Assembly: GCF_900091725.1 (NCBI RefSeq)
Contig: NZ_FMBW01000030.1
Span: forward strand, 248,001-312,000
Reading direction: 5' to 3'
DNA from: Streptomyces sp. DvalAA-43
GTDB lineage: Bacteria; Actinomycetota; Actinomycetes; Streptomycetales; Streptomycetaceae
Length of the DNA: 64,000 nucleotides
Shown: positions 41,549-51,016 of the stretch, one piece after another
Position numbering within the stretch: the stretch's first letter is position 1
Layout of the letters: each line of letters opens with the position of its first letter
The notes under the pieces: generated by a model
Told to the model about the DNA's origin: nothing
Databases searched by the model: none
The model's input: the letters and a program-made list of their open reading frames with translations, nothing else
Position numbers and translations under genes: made by a program

Positions 41549-42664
41549 TCAGGCGCGCGGGTAGCGGGCCAGCCAGCCCGGTGCGGCGGCCGAGGGGCTG
41601 TGCAGGGCCGGACCCTGCGTCATCTCCATCGCGAAGTCGTCCGCGAGCTCCAACAGCGTTGCCCTGCCCTCCAGTTCGGTGAGCCACGCGGGCGGCAGCG
41701 CGGTCTCGCCGTGCAGCGCGCCGAGCAGCGCCCCGCACAGGGCCCCGGTGGCGGCGGAGGGCCCGCCGTGGTTGACGGCCAGCCGCAGCCCGTGCCGGAT
41801 GTCCTCGCCGACCAGCGCGCAGTACAGGGCGACGGCGAGGACCTCCTCCGCGGCGTCCGTGGCCCCCAGCGACTCGATCAGGGCGGGTCCCGGGATGCCC
41901 TGGCGCACGGTGCCGAGGGCCTGCTTCAGCGCCTCGGTGACCGGTTCGTGTCCCGGGCGCTCGGCGAGCAGCCCCAGCGCGTGCTGGACGGAGCCGTCCA
42001 GGGTCTCGCCCCGGGCCAGGCCGTGCACCATCACGGCGAGGGCGCCCGCCGAGAGCAGCGCGGTGGGGTGGCCGTGGGTCTGGGCGGCGCACTCGACGGC
42101 GAGCTGGAGGACGAGCTGGGGCTCCCAGCCGACGAGCAGCCCGAACGGCACGGACCGGGTGAGGGCCGCCGAGTCCCGCGCCTCGGGGTTCTTGGGCTTG
42201 TCGAGGGTGCCCATGACGGTGTCGCCGAGCCCGGTGAGGCACTCCCGGGTGGGGCTCCGGCGGGCGTACAGCCACTCCTCCTGGGCGAGCCAGCCGTTGT
42301 CCTCGCGGCGTTCGTCGGGCCCCCAGTCGTGCTGGGTGGCCGCCCACCGCAGATGGGCCCGGTGCACGTCGGTGGGCGGGTGCCAGGCCCCGGTGTCACG
42401 GCGGACCTGGGCGCGGATCAGCCCGTCGACGGTGAACAGGGTGAGCTGGGTGACGGCGGTGACGTTGCCGCGCCCGCCGTGCGCGGGTACGAGGTCGGTG
42501 ACGCCGTCGTCACCCTGGGCCGCCCGGATCTCTTCGAGCGTGAGCCCGTCGACCCCCGCCCCGAGCGCGTCCCCGATGGCCCCGCCCAGCAGCGCGCCGC
42601 GCACCCGGCTGCGGAAGTCCTGCTGCTCGGCCCGGCCCCACACAGCCGTGGTCCCTGTGCTCAC
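41549..42664 (-). CDS. ADP-ribosylglycohydrolase-family protein with degenerate metal sites
   Basis: A 371-residue protein of the ARH/DraG fold. GTG start with GGGAGGG upstream. The opening GALLGGAIGDALGAGVDG is canonical. The first Mg2+ motif, normally TDDTQ, reads TAVTQ (about residue 70), and the second, normally GGDSDST or GGDTDT, reads GGPSAAT (about residue 297). All the acidic ligands that define the di-magnesium centre are therefore lost while the fold is well kept. It is probably a catalytically inactive ADP-ribose or NAD-metabolite-binding protein. This call rests on family motifs known for DraG and ARH3. Confidence 0.85.
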   Translation of the reverse strand: MSTGTTAVWGRAEQQDFRSRVRGALLGGAIGDALGAGVDGLTLEEIRAAQGDDGVTDLVPAHGGRGNVTAVTQLTLFTVDGLIRAQVRRDTGAWHPPTDVHRAHLRWAATQHDWGPDERREDNGWLAQEEWLYARRSPTRECLTGLGDTVMGTLDKPKNPEARDSAALTRSVPFGLLVGWEPQLVLQLAVECAAQTHGHPTALLSAGALAVMVHGLARGETLDGSVQHALGLLAERPGHEPVTEALKQALGTVRQGIPGPALIESLGATDAAEEVLAVALYCALVGEDIRHGLRLAVNHGGPSAATGALCGALLGALHGETALPPAWLTELEGRATLLELADDFAMEMTQGPALHSPSAAAPGWLARYPRA

Positions 42665-42870
42665 CGTGCCCTCCCCCGTCGGCCCGTGGTCCGGCCCGCC
42701 TGCGACTGCGCAGCACTGTAATCGAACAGGAACCGTCGGTAGAGGCCCCGGAATCGGGTACGCGTGGGTATGTGCGCAGTTGGCCCGCAGAAAAATACTG
42801 GCGGGTTATCGCGATGATTCTGCCCGGCCCTGGGAGTCTCACCATTACCGACAAGCACAGGAGAAAACAC

Positions 42871-43515
42871 GTGACTCAGCTGCTCAGGGTCCAGAACTTC
42901 AATGTGTCGAGCGACGGCTTCGGCGCCGGTGAGAACCAGTGCCTGGAGCGCCCGTTCGGTGACGCCGATCCCGGGGCGCTGTTCTCCTGGGCCGGGGCCA
43001 CCGCGAGCTGGCCGATGCGCACCGATCCCGGCGGCAGCCGTGGCCTGGACGACTACCTGACGCGGGACTACGCCCGCAACATCGGCGCCGAGATCATGGG
43101 GCGCGGCAAGTTCGGCCCCCAGCGCGGGCCCTGGGAGGACCTCGACTGGCGCGGCTGGTGGGGCGACGAACCGCCGTTCCGCACACCGGTGTTCGTGATG
43201 ACCCACCACACGCGCCCCTCGTTCACCCTCTCCGACACCACGTTCCACTTCGTGGACGACGAGCCCGCCGCGGTCCTCGAACGGGCCCGGGAAGCGGCCC
43301 AGGGCAAGGACGTCCGGCTCGGCGGCGGGGCCACCACCATCCGGGAGTTCCTCGACGCCGACCTCGTCGACACCCTGCACGTGGCGGTCTCGCCGGTGGA
43401 GCTGGGATCGGGATCGCGGCTCTGGAAGTCGCCCGACGAGCTGCTCGACCGGTACCACCTGGACGTCGTGCCCAGCGCGAGCGGGGTGACGCACCACCTG
43501 TTCTGGCGGAAGTAG
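42871..43515 (+). CDS. dihydrofolate reductase / RibD C-terminal-domain family protein
   Basis: A 214-residue protein of the DHFR-like RibD_C fold. GTG 42871 is preceded by AGGAGAA. VQNFNVSSDGF opens the fold, EIMGRGKFGPQ and TPVFVMTHH are mid-fold strands, and VRLGGGATTIREFL is the NADPH-binding segment typical of the family. VDTLHVAVSPVELGSG follows. Proteins of this type reduce pterin- or pyrimidine-like substrates using NADPH; most free-standing actinobacterial members have no assigned substrate. It is convergent with the ATPase gene. Confidence 0.88.
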   Translation: MTQLLRVQNFNVSSDGFGAGENQCLERPFGDADPGALFSWAGATASWPMRTDPGGSRGLDDYLTRDYARNIGAEIMGRGKFGPQRGPWEDLDWRGWWGDEPPFRTPVFVMTHHTRPSFTLSDTTFHFVDDEPAAVLERAREAAQGKDVRLGGGATTIREFLDADLVDTLHVAVSPVELGSGSRLWKSPDELLDRYHLDVVPSASGVTHHLFWRK

Positions 43516-43528
43516 CCGAACAGCCCTG

Positions 43529-43554
43529 GCGGGCGGGGTTCAGGCCCCGCCCGC
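43529..43554. terminator. bidirectional hairpin between convergent genes
   Basis: A 10-bp stem GCGGGCGGGG / CCCCGCCCGC with loop TTCAGG, between the DHFR-like gene and the ATPase-TPR gene. Confidence 0.6.
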
Positions 43555-43592
43555 GGGGGCCGGGTCACCGCGGGCCCTCGCCGCGCCGGCGC

Positions 43593-46052
43593 TCAGGCCC
43601 CGCCCGCGGCTCCCGGCCCGCCCAGCCGGTCCCGCTGTGCCCGCGCCCAGGCGTACGCCGGGTCGATCTCCAGCGCCCGGTCCAGGTCGGCCAGCGCGTC
43701 GGAGGTGCGGCCCAGCGCCTCGTACGCCAGCGCGCGGCTGCCCAGGGCCCAGGCGTACGCCGGGTCCGCGGCGAGCGCCCGGCCGTACTCCGCGACCGCC
43801 GCCTCATAGCGTCCGCCGAAGCGGTACACATCGCCCCGCTCGCCCATGATCCCGGCCGTGCCGGGGCTCAGCCGCTCGGCCCGGTCCAGATCGGCCAGGG
43901 CCCCCGCGCCGTCGCCCAGGAAGCGCCGGACGTGTGCCCGGCGGGTCAGCGCCCAGGTGTAGTCCGGCCACAGGACGACGGCCCGGTCCAGGTCCTCCAG
44001 GGCGTCGGCGGCGCGGCCGAGGGCGACTTTGACCTGGCCCCGGCTGCCCAGGGTGAGAGGCTCCTTCGGGGCCAGGGCATGTGCGCGGTCCAGCTCCGCG
44101 AGCGCCTCCTCGTACCGGCCCATGCGCCGGTAGGTCTCACCGCGCTCATGGGCCACCCAGGCGGCCTCCGGCGCCAGTTCGGCGCAGCGGTCGATGTGGC
44201 GCAGGGCCGCGTCGAACTCCCCGAGCGCCCGCCGGGTGATCGCCGCCCCGTGGTGGCCCCCCGAATCCTGCGGGTCCGCGTCGACCGCCCGCGCGTGGTC
44301 GTCGAGCGCGTCCTGGTACCGGCCGAGGCTGAAGTGCTGCCAGCCGCGCGCGTTGTACGCCGCCGCCCTGCCGTTGTCGTCCAGCTCGGGGCGGGCCAGC
44401 AGCAGCCCCAGCACCCGTACCGCGCCGTACTGTTCCTCGGCCAGCGCTGCCAGGCATTCGGCCGCCCACGACCACAGGTGCTCGTCCCCGCCGTCCTCGC
44501 CCGCCTCCGTGAGGGCCCGCGCCCAGCGGCGGGCGGCCGGTGTGTCCGCCCAGCAGGCGTCGACGCCGTCGCGCAGGGCGCCGGGCAGCGCGGTACGGGG
44601 CGCGGAGCACAGCAGGTGGTAGAGCTCCTCGCCCCGTTCGGTGCGCCAGGCGAGCCGGCTCCACGGGCGCCCCGCCGCGTCGCCGTGTCCGTCCTCCTCC
44701 GCCGTCCGCCGCGCGGCGAACAACGCGGCGAGCCGGGCATGGCCGTCCCGCCAGGCCCGCGGCGCCCCGGCCCGGCGCAGGCGCAGCATCGGCGCGCGCA
44801 CGACCTCGTGGTAGCGGGCGCGGCCGGGGCTCGCGGTCACGAAGGGCAGGGAGCACAGCCAGGCGTACACATCGGGTGCGTCGGCCGTGGGACCGAGCGC
44901 CGCCCCGGTACCGGGTGCGTCGGCCGTGGCCCCGAGTGCCGCCCCGGTACCCAGCGCCGCCCCCGTGATGTCCTCGTCCAGTCGCCGGGGCAGGGCGCAG
45001 GCGAGCGCGGCCGTGCGCAGGGCCGGGTCTCGTTCCCATTTCAGGAAGCGTTCGACGGCGGTGGCGCTGGGGTCGTCCACCTCGTCCGGGGCGGTGGGCC
45101 GGGACCCGGCGAGGGTGGAGACGAGCACGGGCAGCCGTCCGGACAGCCTCAGCACCTCGGCGACGACCGGTTCGTCGGTGATGCCCTTGGCGGCGAGCAG
45201 CCCGCGCGCCTCCGTGTCGGTGAACGGCCGGAGCGGCAGATCGGTGACGAAGTTCTCGGCCCCGTCCCAGTGCGCGGGGTCCAGGCGGCGTTGTCCGGCG
45301 AGGGTGAAGACCACGTTGTCCGGCAGGGCGGCCCGGTGGGTGCGGGTGATCAGTTCGTGCAGCCAGCCGTCGAGGTAGGGGGCGGTCCGCTCGTAGGTGT
45401 CGAGGAAGACCGCGATCCAGGGCGCCTCCTCGCCGACCCGGGCCAGATCGTCCAGGAAGGCTCCGGTGAGGGCCCGCACCGGATCCGCCGAGGCCCCGGA
45501 GTCGCCGCCGCGTCCGAACCGCGTGCCGAGCGCGCTCCGCACCCCGTCCGCGCCCCGGGCCACCAGCGCCGGGTCGACGGCCCCGGCGAACGCGCCGAGG
45601 AGCGGGATCATGCCGGCCCCGATCAGCCCGGCATGGGCGAGCGCGAGCGATCCCGCCGAGGGGTCCTGCGAACCGGTGGTCAGCGCCTCCTGGAGCCGTT
45701 GCCGGTAGGTGGCCAGCAGCCGGTCCAGCGCCTTGAACGGATGGCCCTGCCGGCCGAACTGCTCGGAGAGCGCGGCCAGCAGCGCGGGTACGGAGTCGGC
45801 GGACTCGTCCGCGTGGACGGTGACGGCCCCGCACTCCTGCGCCACGCGCGCCATCTCCCGTACGAGGGAGGTCTTCCCGACGCCCGCGTTGCCCCGGACG
45901 TGAAAGACGAAGCGGTGGCGCACGTCTTCCGGGGGAAGGTCGAAGTTCCCCCGGAAGACGTCGAGTTCGGCTGTCCGGCCGATGAACGAGGCGCGTCTGC
46001 GGTCCTCGATGATCTGCTGCATCGAGCGGCGTTGCGGTCGGGCGGGTGCCAT
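43593..46052 (-). CDS. AAA-type ATPase with C-terminal TPR array
   Basis: An 819-residue protein. ATG 46052 lies five bases after the fbiC stop. The N-terminal segment FIGRTAELDVFR leads to Walker A GNAGVGKTSL (about residue 54) and an STAND/Orc-like ATPase core with FLDTYERTAPYLD. A helical middle contains a 13-residue duplication (GAALGxTADAP) around residues 367-393. From about residue 560 there are at least seven TPR units (for example DALDDHARAVDADPQD and DALADLDRALEIDPAYA). STAND-like ATPases with TPRs act as ligand-triggered switches or signalling scaffolds. Co-transcription with fbiC is likely but functionally unexplained. Confidence 0.82.
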   Translation of the reverse strand: MAPARPQRRSMQQIIEDRRRASFIGRTAELDVFRGNFDLPPEDVRHRFVFHVRGNAGVGKTSLVREMARVAQECGAVTVHADESADSVPALLAALSEQFGRQGHPFKALDRLLATYRQRLQEALTTGSQDPSAGSLALAHAGLIGAGMIPLLGAFAGAVDPALVARGADGVRSALGTRFGRGGDSGASADPVRALTGAFLDDLARVGEEAPWIAVFLDTYERTAPYLDGWLHELITRTHRAALPDNVVFTLAGQRRLDPAHWDGAENFVTDLPLRPFTDTEARGLLAAKGITDEPVVAEVLRLSGRLPVLVSTLAGSRPTAPDEVDDPSATAVERFLKWERDPALRTAALACALPRRLDEDITGAALGTGAALGATADAPGTGAALGPTADAPDVYAWLCSLPFVTASPGRARYHEVVRAPMLRLRRAGAPRAWRDGHARLAALFAARRTAEEDGHGDAAGRPWSRLAWRTERGEELYHLLCSAPRTALPGALRDGVDACWADTPAARRWARALTEAGEDGGDEHLWSWAAECLAALAEEQYGAVRVLGLLLARPELDDNGRAAAYNARGWQHFSLGRYQDALDDHARAVDADPQDSGGHHGAAITRRALGEFDAALRHIDRCAELAPEAAWVAHERGETYRRMGRYEEALAELDRAHALAPKEPLTLGSRGQVKVALGRAADALEDLDRAVVLWPDYTWALTRRAHVRRFLGDGAGALADLDRAERLSPGTAGIMGERGDVYRFGGRYEAAVAEYGRALAADPAYAWALGSRALAYEALGRTSDALADLDRALEIDPAYAWARAQRDRLGGPGAAGGA
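44874..44951. repeat. two 39-bp in-frame tandem units in the ATPase gene
   Basis: Units 44874-44912 and 44913-44951 encode the duplicated 13-residue segment; a third, partial copy follows. Confidence 0.7.
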
Positions 46053-46057
46053 ACGGC

Positions 46058-48640
46058 TCAGTCTGGCAGCACCGGAAGCAGCTCCGGAAGGTGACCGTCG
46101 GACGCCTCGGCCGCCGCCACCCGTTCCGCCGGGACCTCCCCGTACAGCGTCGTTCGCGGCTTCGCCGGGCGCCCGGCGAGCTCCGCGATGGCGATCAGGT
46201 CCTGGATGGAGCGGTACGAGCCGTAACTCGACCCGGCCATCCGGGAGATGGTCTCCTCCATCAGGGTGCCGCCCAGGTCGTTGGCGCCCGAGCGGAGCAT
46301 CTCGGCCGCGCCCTCGGTGCCGAGCTTGACCCAGCTGGTCTGGATGTTGGTGATGTGCGGGTGCAGCAGCAGCCGGGCCATGGCGGTGACGGCCCGGTTG
46401 TCGCGGTCGGTCGGGCCGGGGCGGGCGATGCCCGCGAGGTAGACCGGCGCGTTGGTGTGGATGAACGGCAGCGTCACGAACTCCGTGAAGCCGCCGGTCT
46501 CCTGCTGGAGCCGGGCCAGAGTCCGCAGATGGCCCAGCCAGTGGCGGGGCTGGTCGACATGCCCGTACATCATCGTGGAGGACGAGCGCAGGCCCACCTC
46601 GTGGGCGGTCCTGATGACCTCCAGCCAGGTCGCGGTGGGCAGCTTGCCCTTGGTGAGGACCCAGCGCACCTCGTCGTCCAGGATCTCGGCCGCCGTGCCG
46701 GGGATCGAGCCGAGCCCGGCCTCCTTGGCGGCGATCAGCCAGTCGCGGATGGACAGGCCGGTGCGGGTGGCGCCGTTGACGACCTCCATCGGGGAGAAGG
46801 CGTGCACATGCATGCCGGGGACGCGCTCGCGCACCGCCTTCGCGATGTCGAAGTACGCGGTGCCGGGCAGGTCCGGGTGGATGCCGCCCTGCATGCAGAC
46901 CTCGACGGCGCCGACGTCCCACGCCTGCGCGGCCCGGTCGGCGACCTGGTCCAGGGAGAGGGTGTAGGCGTCGGCGTCGGTGCGCCGCTGGGCGAAGGCG
47001 CAGAACCGGCAGCCGGTGTAGCAGACGTTGGTGAAGTTGATGTTCCTGGTGACGATGTACGTGACGTCGTCACCGACCACGTCGCGGCGCAGGGTGTCCG
47101 CGATCCGGCACAGCTCGTCGAGCGCCGGGCCGTCCGCGTGGAGCAGGGCGAGCGCCTGCTCGTCGGTGAGCTTCGTCGGGTCGTCGGCGGCCTGGCTCAG
47201 CGCCTCGCGCACATCGCCGTCGATCCGGGACGGCACCATGCCGGGCGCGGCGGCCTCGCGCAGCGCCTCCCAGTCCCCGTACACCTCGTCGAAGTCCTCG
47301 CGGCGGTCACCGGTGCGGCCCTCGGTGTCGATGGTGCGGTGCAGGTCGGTGCGGCCGCTGGCGCCGAACTCCTGGTCGGGCTCCTGCCAGGGCAGCCCGA
47401 CGGGGGCGGCGTCCTCGCGGGCGAGCCCCGTCTCCGGGTCGGCGAGGGCGCGGACGTGCGGCAGGAGGCGGGGGTCGAGCCAGGGCTCGCCGCGCCGGAT
47501 GAACTCCGGGTAGATGGTGAGCCGTTCCCGCAGCGCGAAGCCGCTCTCGGCGGTCCTGGCCGCGAGCTCGTCGATGTGCGGCCAGGGGCGCTCGGGGTTC
47601 ACATGGTCCGGGGTGAGCGGCGAGATCCCGCCCCAGTCGTCGATCCCGGCGCCGATGATCATCGCGTACTCCGCGTCGACCAGGTTCGGCGGCGCCTGGA
47701 TGCGGGCGGACGGGCCGAGGATGTGCCGGGCCACGGCGATGGCGGCGGCCAGCTCCTCCAGCTCCGCGTCCGGCATGGCGCGCATCGCGGTGTCCGGCTT
47801 GGCGCGGAAGTTCTGGACGATGACTTCCTGGATGCCGTGGTAGGCGCGGGCGGTCCTGCGCAGCTCGAAGAGGGAGTCGGCGCGCTCCTCGTACGACTCG
47901 CCGATGCCGATCAGGATGCCGGTGGTGAACGGGACGTTGGACCGCCCCGCGTCCTCCAGCACCCGCAGCCGTACGGCCGGCTCCTTGTCCGGGGAGCCGT
48001 GGTGCGGGCCGCCGGGCTCGGACCACAGGCGGGTGGCGGTCGTCTCCAGCATCATCCCCATGGACGGGGCGACGGGCTTGAGCCGCTGGAGGTCGGTCCA
48101 GGTCATGACGCCCGGGTTGAGGTGGGGCAGCAGCCCGGTCTCCTCAAGGACCCGGATCGCCATGGCGCGTACGTACGCGAGGGTGTCGTCGTACCCCTCG
48201 GCCTCCAGCCACTCCCGCGCCTCGGGCCACCGGTCCTCGGGCCGGTCCCCGAGCGTGAACAGCGCTTCCTTGCAGCCCATGGCCGCACCCTTGCGGGCGA
48301 TGTCCAGCACCTCGTCGGGCGAGAGGAACATCCCGTGCCCCTCGCGCCGCAGCTTGCCGGGCACGGTCACGAAGGTGCAGTAGTGGCACTTGTCGCGGCA
48401 GAGCCGGGTCAGCGGGATGAAGACCTTCCGGGAGTACGTGATGACCCCCGGCCTGCCCGCGGCGTCGAGCCCCGCGTCCCGCACCCGGGCGGCCGAAGCG
48501 GCGAGGCCGGTCAGATCCTCCCCCCGCGCCTGGAGCAGGACGGCCGCCTCGGCCACATCGAGAGCGACACCGTCACGGGCCCGCTTGAGGGCACGCCGCA
48601 TGGAATTGGTCGTCGGACGTCCGCGCTGAGGATCGGTCAT
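46058..48640 (-). CDS. fbiC: FbiC, bifunctional FO synthase (CofG + CofH)
   Basis: An 860-residue fused radical SAM enzyme that makes FO, the deazaflavin chromophore of cofactor F420, from tyrosine and a ribitylaminouracil intermediate. The CofG half has its cluster cysteines at 81, 85 and 88 (CRDKCHYC) and the CofH half at 540, 544 and 547 (CYTGCRFC). Both halves show SAM-binding Gly-rich strands. ATG 48640 begins [16 protein letters not shown]; an upstream extension overlaps a transposase relic and is rejected. The ATPase-TPR gene follows after five bases. An F420-dependent oxidoreductase is encoded at the right edge of the window. Confidence 0.96.
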   Translation of the reverse strand: MTDPQRGRPTTNSMRRALKRARDGVALDVAEAAVLLQARGEDLTGLAASAARVRDAGLDAAGRPGVITYSRKVFIPLTRLCRDKCHYCTFVTVPGKLRREGHGMFLSPDEVLDIARKGAAMGCKEALFTLGDRPEDRWPEAREWLEAEGYDDTLAYVRAMAIRVLEETGLLPHLNPGVMTWTDLQRLKPVAPSMGMMLETTATRLWSEPGGPHHGSPDKEPAVRLRVLEDAGRSNVPFTTGILIGIGESYEERADSLFELRRTARAYHGIQEVIVQNFRAKPDTAMRAMPDAELEELAAAIAVARHILGPSARIQAPPNLVDAEYAMIIGAGIDDWGGISPLTPDHVNPERPWPHIDELAARTAESGFALRERLTIYPEFIRRGEPWLDPRLLPHVRALADPETGLAREDAAPVGLPWQEPDQEFGASGRTDLHRTIDTEGRTGDRREDFDEVYGDWEALREAAAPGMVPSRIDGDVREALSQAADDPTKLTDEQALALLHADGPALDELCRIADTLRRDVVGDDVTYIVTRNINFTNVCYTGCRFCAFAQRRTDADAYTLSLDQVADRAAQAWDVGAVEVCMQGGIHPDLPGTAYFDIAKAVRERVPGMHVHAFSPMEVVNGATRTGLSIRDWLIAAKEAGLGSIPGTAAEILDDEVRWVLTKGKLPTATWLEVIRTAHEVGLRSSSTMMYGHVDQPRHWLGHLRTLARLQQETGGFTEFVTLPFIHTNAPVYLAGIARPGPTDRDNRAVTAMARLLLHPHITNIQTSWVKLGTEGAAEMLRSGANDLGGTLMEETISRMAGSSYGSYRSIQDLIAIAELAGRPAKPRTTLYGEVPAERVAAAEASDGHLPELLPVLPD

Positions 48641-48794
48641 GAACCCGAGCATACGAGCGGGGCCCGCGCCCCGGACCAGGGCATCTGGCCCGGGGGCTTC
48701 GATTCCTCGGGCGGGACCGGGCAGAGCGCGAGCGCCGGGTACGAAATCGGCGGTCGCCCATGACGTGACGTCGGTGTCCCGGAGCCACAGCGTG

Positions 48795-48920
48795 TAGGAG
48801 CCGTCGTCGAACGCTGCTTCGACCGCTTGAAGCAATGGCGCGGCATCGCCACCGCTACGACAAGCCCGCCGAGTCTGCCAAGCAGCAGTCGCTCTCGCAT
48901 CGCTCCTGATGTCGGCCTGA
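48795..48920 (+). pseudogene. IS5-family transposase C-terminal relic
   Basis: The plus-strand frame [16 protein letters not shown] is the classic C-terminal block of IS5-group transposases. A frame change then gives YDKPAES and a second change gives [13 protein letters not shown] before TGA at about 48919. Two frameshifts and loss of everything upstream show it is a dead fragment, adjoining the 5' end of fbiC. Confidence 0.75.
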
Positions 48921-48936
48921 CATTTGACGACAGAAC

Positions 48937-49614
48937 CTAGCGGGCCTGATCGGTGGGTGCCAGACCGGACTCCCAGGCCCAGGCGGCGATGCCGACCCGG
49001 TTACGTACGTTCAACTTGCGCTGGAGACTGGCCAGATGGGACTTGACGGTGGCGAGCGAGATGAAGAGCTCCTCGCCGATGTCGGTGTTGGACAGCCCTC
49101 CGGCCACCAGCGCCGCGACCTCCTCCTCGCGTGGCGTCAGCGGCTCGGGGGACGGCTTCCCCTCCCCGAGCACCGGTGGGACGAGCCGGTGCAGCATGCG
49201 CGCGGTGATCTGCGGGCTGATGAGGGCGTCGCCGGACATCGCCGCACGTACCGCTTCCACCAGCAGCGTCGGTCCGGAGCGTTTCAGCAGGAAACCCGAA
49301 GCTCCGGCGCGCAGCGCGGTGTGTACGTACGCGTCGAGGTCGAAGGTGGTGACCACGACGACCCGTAGCGGCGGGTCCGCGCCGGGTCCGGCGAGCCGCC
49401 GAGTCAGTTCCAGGCCGTCGAGACCCGGCATCCGGATGTCCGCGAGGAGCACGTCGGGGCGGAGCCTCAGGGCGGCGCCCAGCGCGGTGACACCGTCTGC
49501 CGCCTCGCCGATCACGGTCATGTCGGGTTGGGCGTCCAGGACGAGGCGGAAACCGGCGCGGATGGTCTCCTGATCGTCCGCCAGCAGAATCCGGATGGTG
49601 CCGTTGCCACTCAT
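48937..49614 (-). CDS. NarL/FixJ-family response regulator
   Basis: A 225-residue regulator. The receiver domain has [15 protein letters not shown] at the start, the phosphorylated Asp in [13 protein letters not shown], and the lysine in FLLKRSGP. The C-terminal LuxR-type helix-turn-helix is [19 protein letters not shown], continuing through [12 protein letters not shown]. Its ATG overlaps the kinase stop (ATGA), so kinase and regulator are translationally coupled. The target is unknown; the neighbouring arginine deiminase gene is on the same strand upstream. Confidence 0.93.
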   Translation of the reverse strand: MSGNGTIRILLADDQETIRAGFRLVLDAQPDMTVIGEAADGVTALGAALRLRPDVLLADIRMPGLDGLELTRRLAGPGADPPLRVVVVTTFDLDAYVHTALRAGASGFLLKRSGPTLLVEAVRAAMSGDALISPQITARMLHRLVPPVLGEGKPSPEPLTPREEEVAALVAGGLSNTDIGEELFISLATVKSHLASLQRKLNVRNRVGIAAWAWESGLAPTDQAR

Positions 49615-50960
49615 ACGACGGTCCCCTCGGGTGCTGTGTGCCGAGCGGCGGCCGTACGTTCGTGGCGGCCGCTGGTCGGTGCCGCGCTGTCGGGCAGCGG
49701 GAGCGTGGCCGCGACCTGCCAGCCCGCGGTCCCGTGCGGCCCCGCGGTCAGCGTGCCTCCGAGAGCCTCGGCGCGGTCGGTGAGGCCCGCCAGTCCGAGA
49801 CCGCCCCGCGAGCGCTCCGGGAGCGGAGAGGTCCGCTCGGCGGCCCGGACCCCGGCCTCGGCGGCATCGGTGACAGTGAGATGAAGGGCCGTACCGCCGC
49901 CGTACGGAACCCGCCGGGTGGCGATGCGGACGGTGACGGCAGCGGGAGCGTGGCGGCGCACGTTGGTGAGGGATTCCATCACGATGCGGTATCCGGTCGC
50001 GCTGACCTGCACGGGTAACCCTTCCAGTACACCGGCGGGCACATCGAGCAGGGCCGGAACGGTGCCGGTGCGGGTGAACCGGTCTGCCAGGGCGGGCAGC
50101 TCGCCGAGGTCGCGCTGACGGTCGCGGGTGGGCGCGGCGCGCTGCGCGCGGGGCGGCCGTCCGGACGGCTCGGCGGCGTCGCCCGAACCGGCAGCATCCC
50201 CTTCACGGTCCCGGTCCTCCTGTGCGTTGAGCGTCCGGACCGTGCGGTCCATCACGGCCAGCGCCTGCATGCCCGCCTCCTCCATCCGCGGCAGCAATTC
50301 CACGGCCCGCCCGGGGTCCTCGCGTGCCAGGAGCCGAGCGGCTTGGACAAGGACCACCACCCCCATGACATCGTGCGAAGCGAAGTCGTGCAGGTCGCGG
50401 GCCACTTCGAGAAGCTGCTCACGACGCTGGTCCGCGAGCGCCCGGCGCCTCCTGGAGTCCTGGCCGCGCACATACCCGCCCAGCGCCGCGGCGCCCGCCG
50501 CCAGCAGGGACCAGAACAGGCACAGCACGCCGATCTCCGCCGCTGCCGCAGGCGGCGTCAGATGCGGGCCGATCCGCAGCGGCAGCACCGCGACCGCCGC
50601 GCCGAGCACCATGGTGCATGCGATCGCCCCGGCCCGCCCGTTCATCCGGCGCACCGTCGGCACCAGAAGAGCGAGCAGCGCGCACGTCTCCACAGCCCAC
50701 CACCAGCCCGTGGCGTTGACAACCGGCCCCTGGAAGCAGGCCGTCACCACCAAGGAGGCAGCGGCGGCAAGCCACGGCCGGCGGGCTGCGGGAGGCAGCG
50801 GCAGGCGGGCCGCCGTCGCCACTGCCGTACCGGCCGTCACCAGACCCACGGCGACGATCGCGACACCCGCCGTGGACGCGGTCGCCCACGCGGCGGTGGA
50901 CAGGCCCAGGAACAGAAGCCCGCCGAGGACACGCAGGACGGGCAGGTGTCGATCGCTCAT
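49611..50960 (-). CDS. NarL-type sensor histidine kinase
   Basis: A 449-residue membrane kinase. Several N-terminal helices (about residues 1-150) are followed by the HisKA_3 dimerisation segment with the phospho-His in ARDLHDFASHDV, where the usual DxxxHxL spacing is varied. The ATPase domain has the N-box ESLTNVRRHAPA and the G-box GGLGLAGLTDRAEALGG. ATG 50960 is preferred; 50966 is also possible. Between the DHp and ATPase domains there is a long Asp/Glu/Arg/Pro-rich insert (about residues 247-290). No extracytoplasmic sensor domain is evident, so it probably senses the membrane. Confidence 0.88.
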   Translation of the reverse strand: MSDRHLPVLRVLGGLLFLGLSTAAWATASTAGVAIVAVGLVTAGTAVATAARLPLPPAARRPWLAAAASLVVTACFQGPVVNATGWWWAVETCALLALLVPTVRRMNGRAGAIACTMVLGAAVAVLPLRIGPHLTPPAAAAEIGVLCLFWSLLAAGAAALGGYVRGQDSRRRRALADQRREQLLEVARDLHDFASHDVMGVVVLVQAARLLAREDPGRAVELLPRMEEAGMQALAVMDRTVRTLNAQEDRDREGDAAGSGDAAEPSGRPPRAQRAAPTRDRQRDLGELPALADRFTRTGTVPALLDVPAGVLEGLPVQVSATGYRIVMESLTNVRRHAPAAVTVRIATRRVPYGGGTALHLTVTDAAEAGVRAAERTSPLPERSRGGLGLAGLTDRAEALGGTLTAGPHGTAGWQVAATLPLPDSAAPTSGRHERTAAARHTAPEGTVV

Positions 50961-51016
50961 GAGCATCGACCTTATGAGACACGGTGGTTGGCGCGGATGG
51001 CGCCCCGGGACCGGGA

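Noticed and set aside
43593-46922. Extension of the ATPase-TPR frame by 290 codons upstream of 46052
   Set aside because: The added part overlaps fbiC in another frame, has no homology, and begins with Arg-rich sequence.
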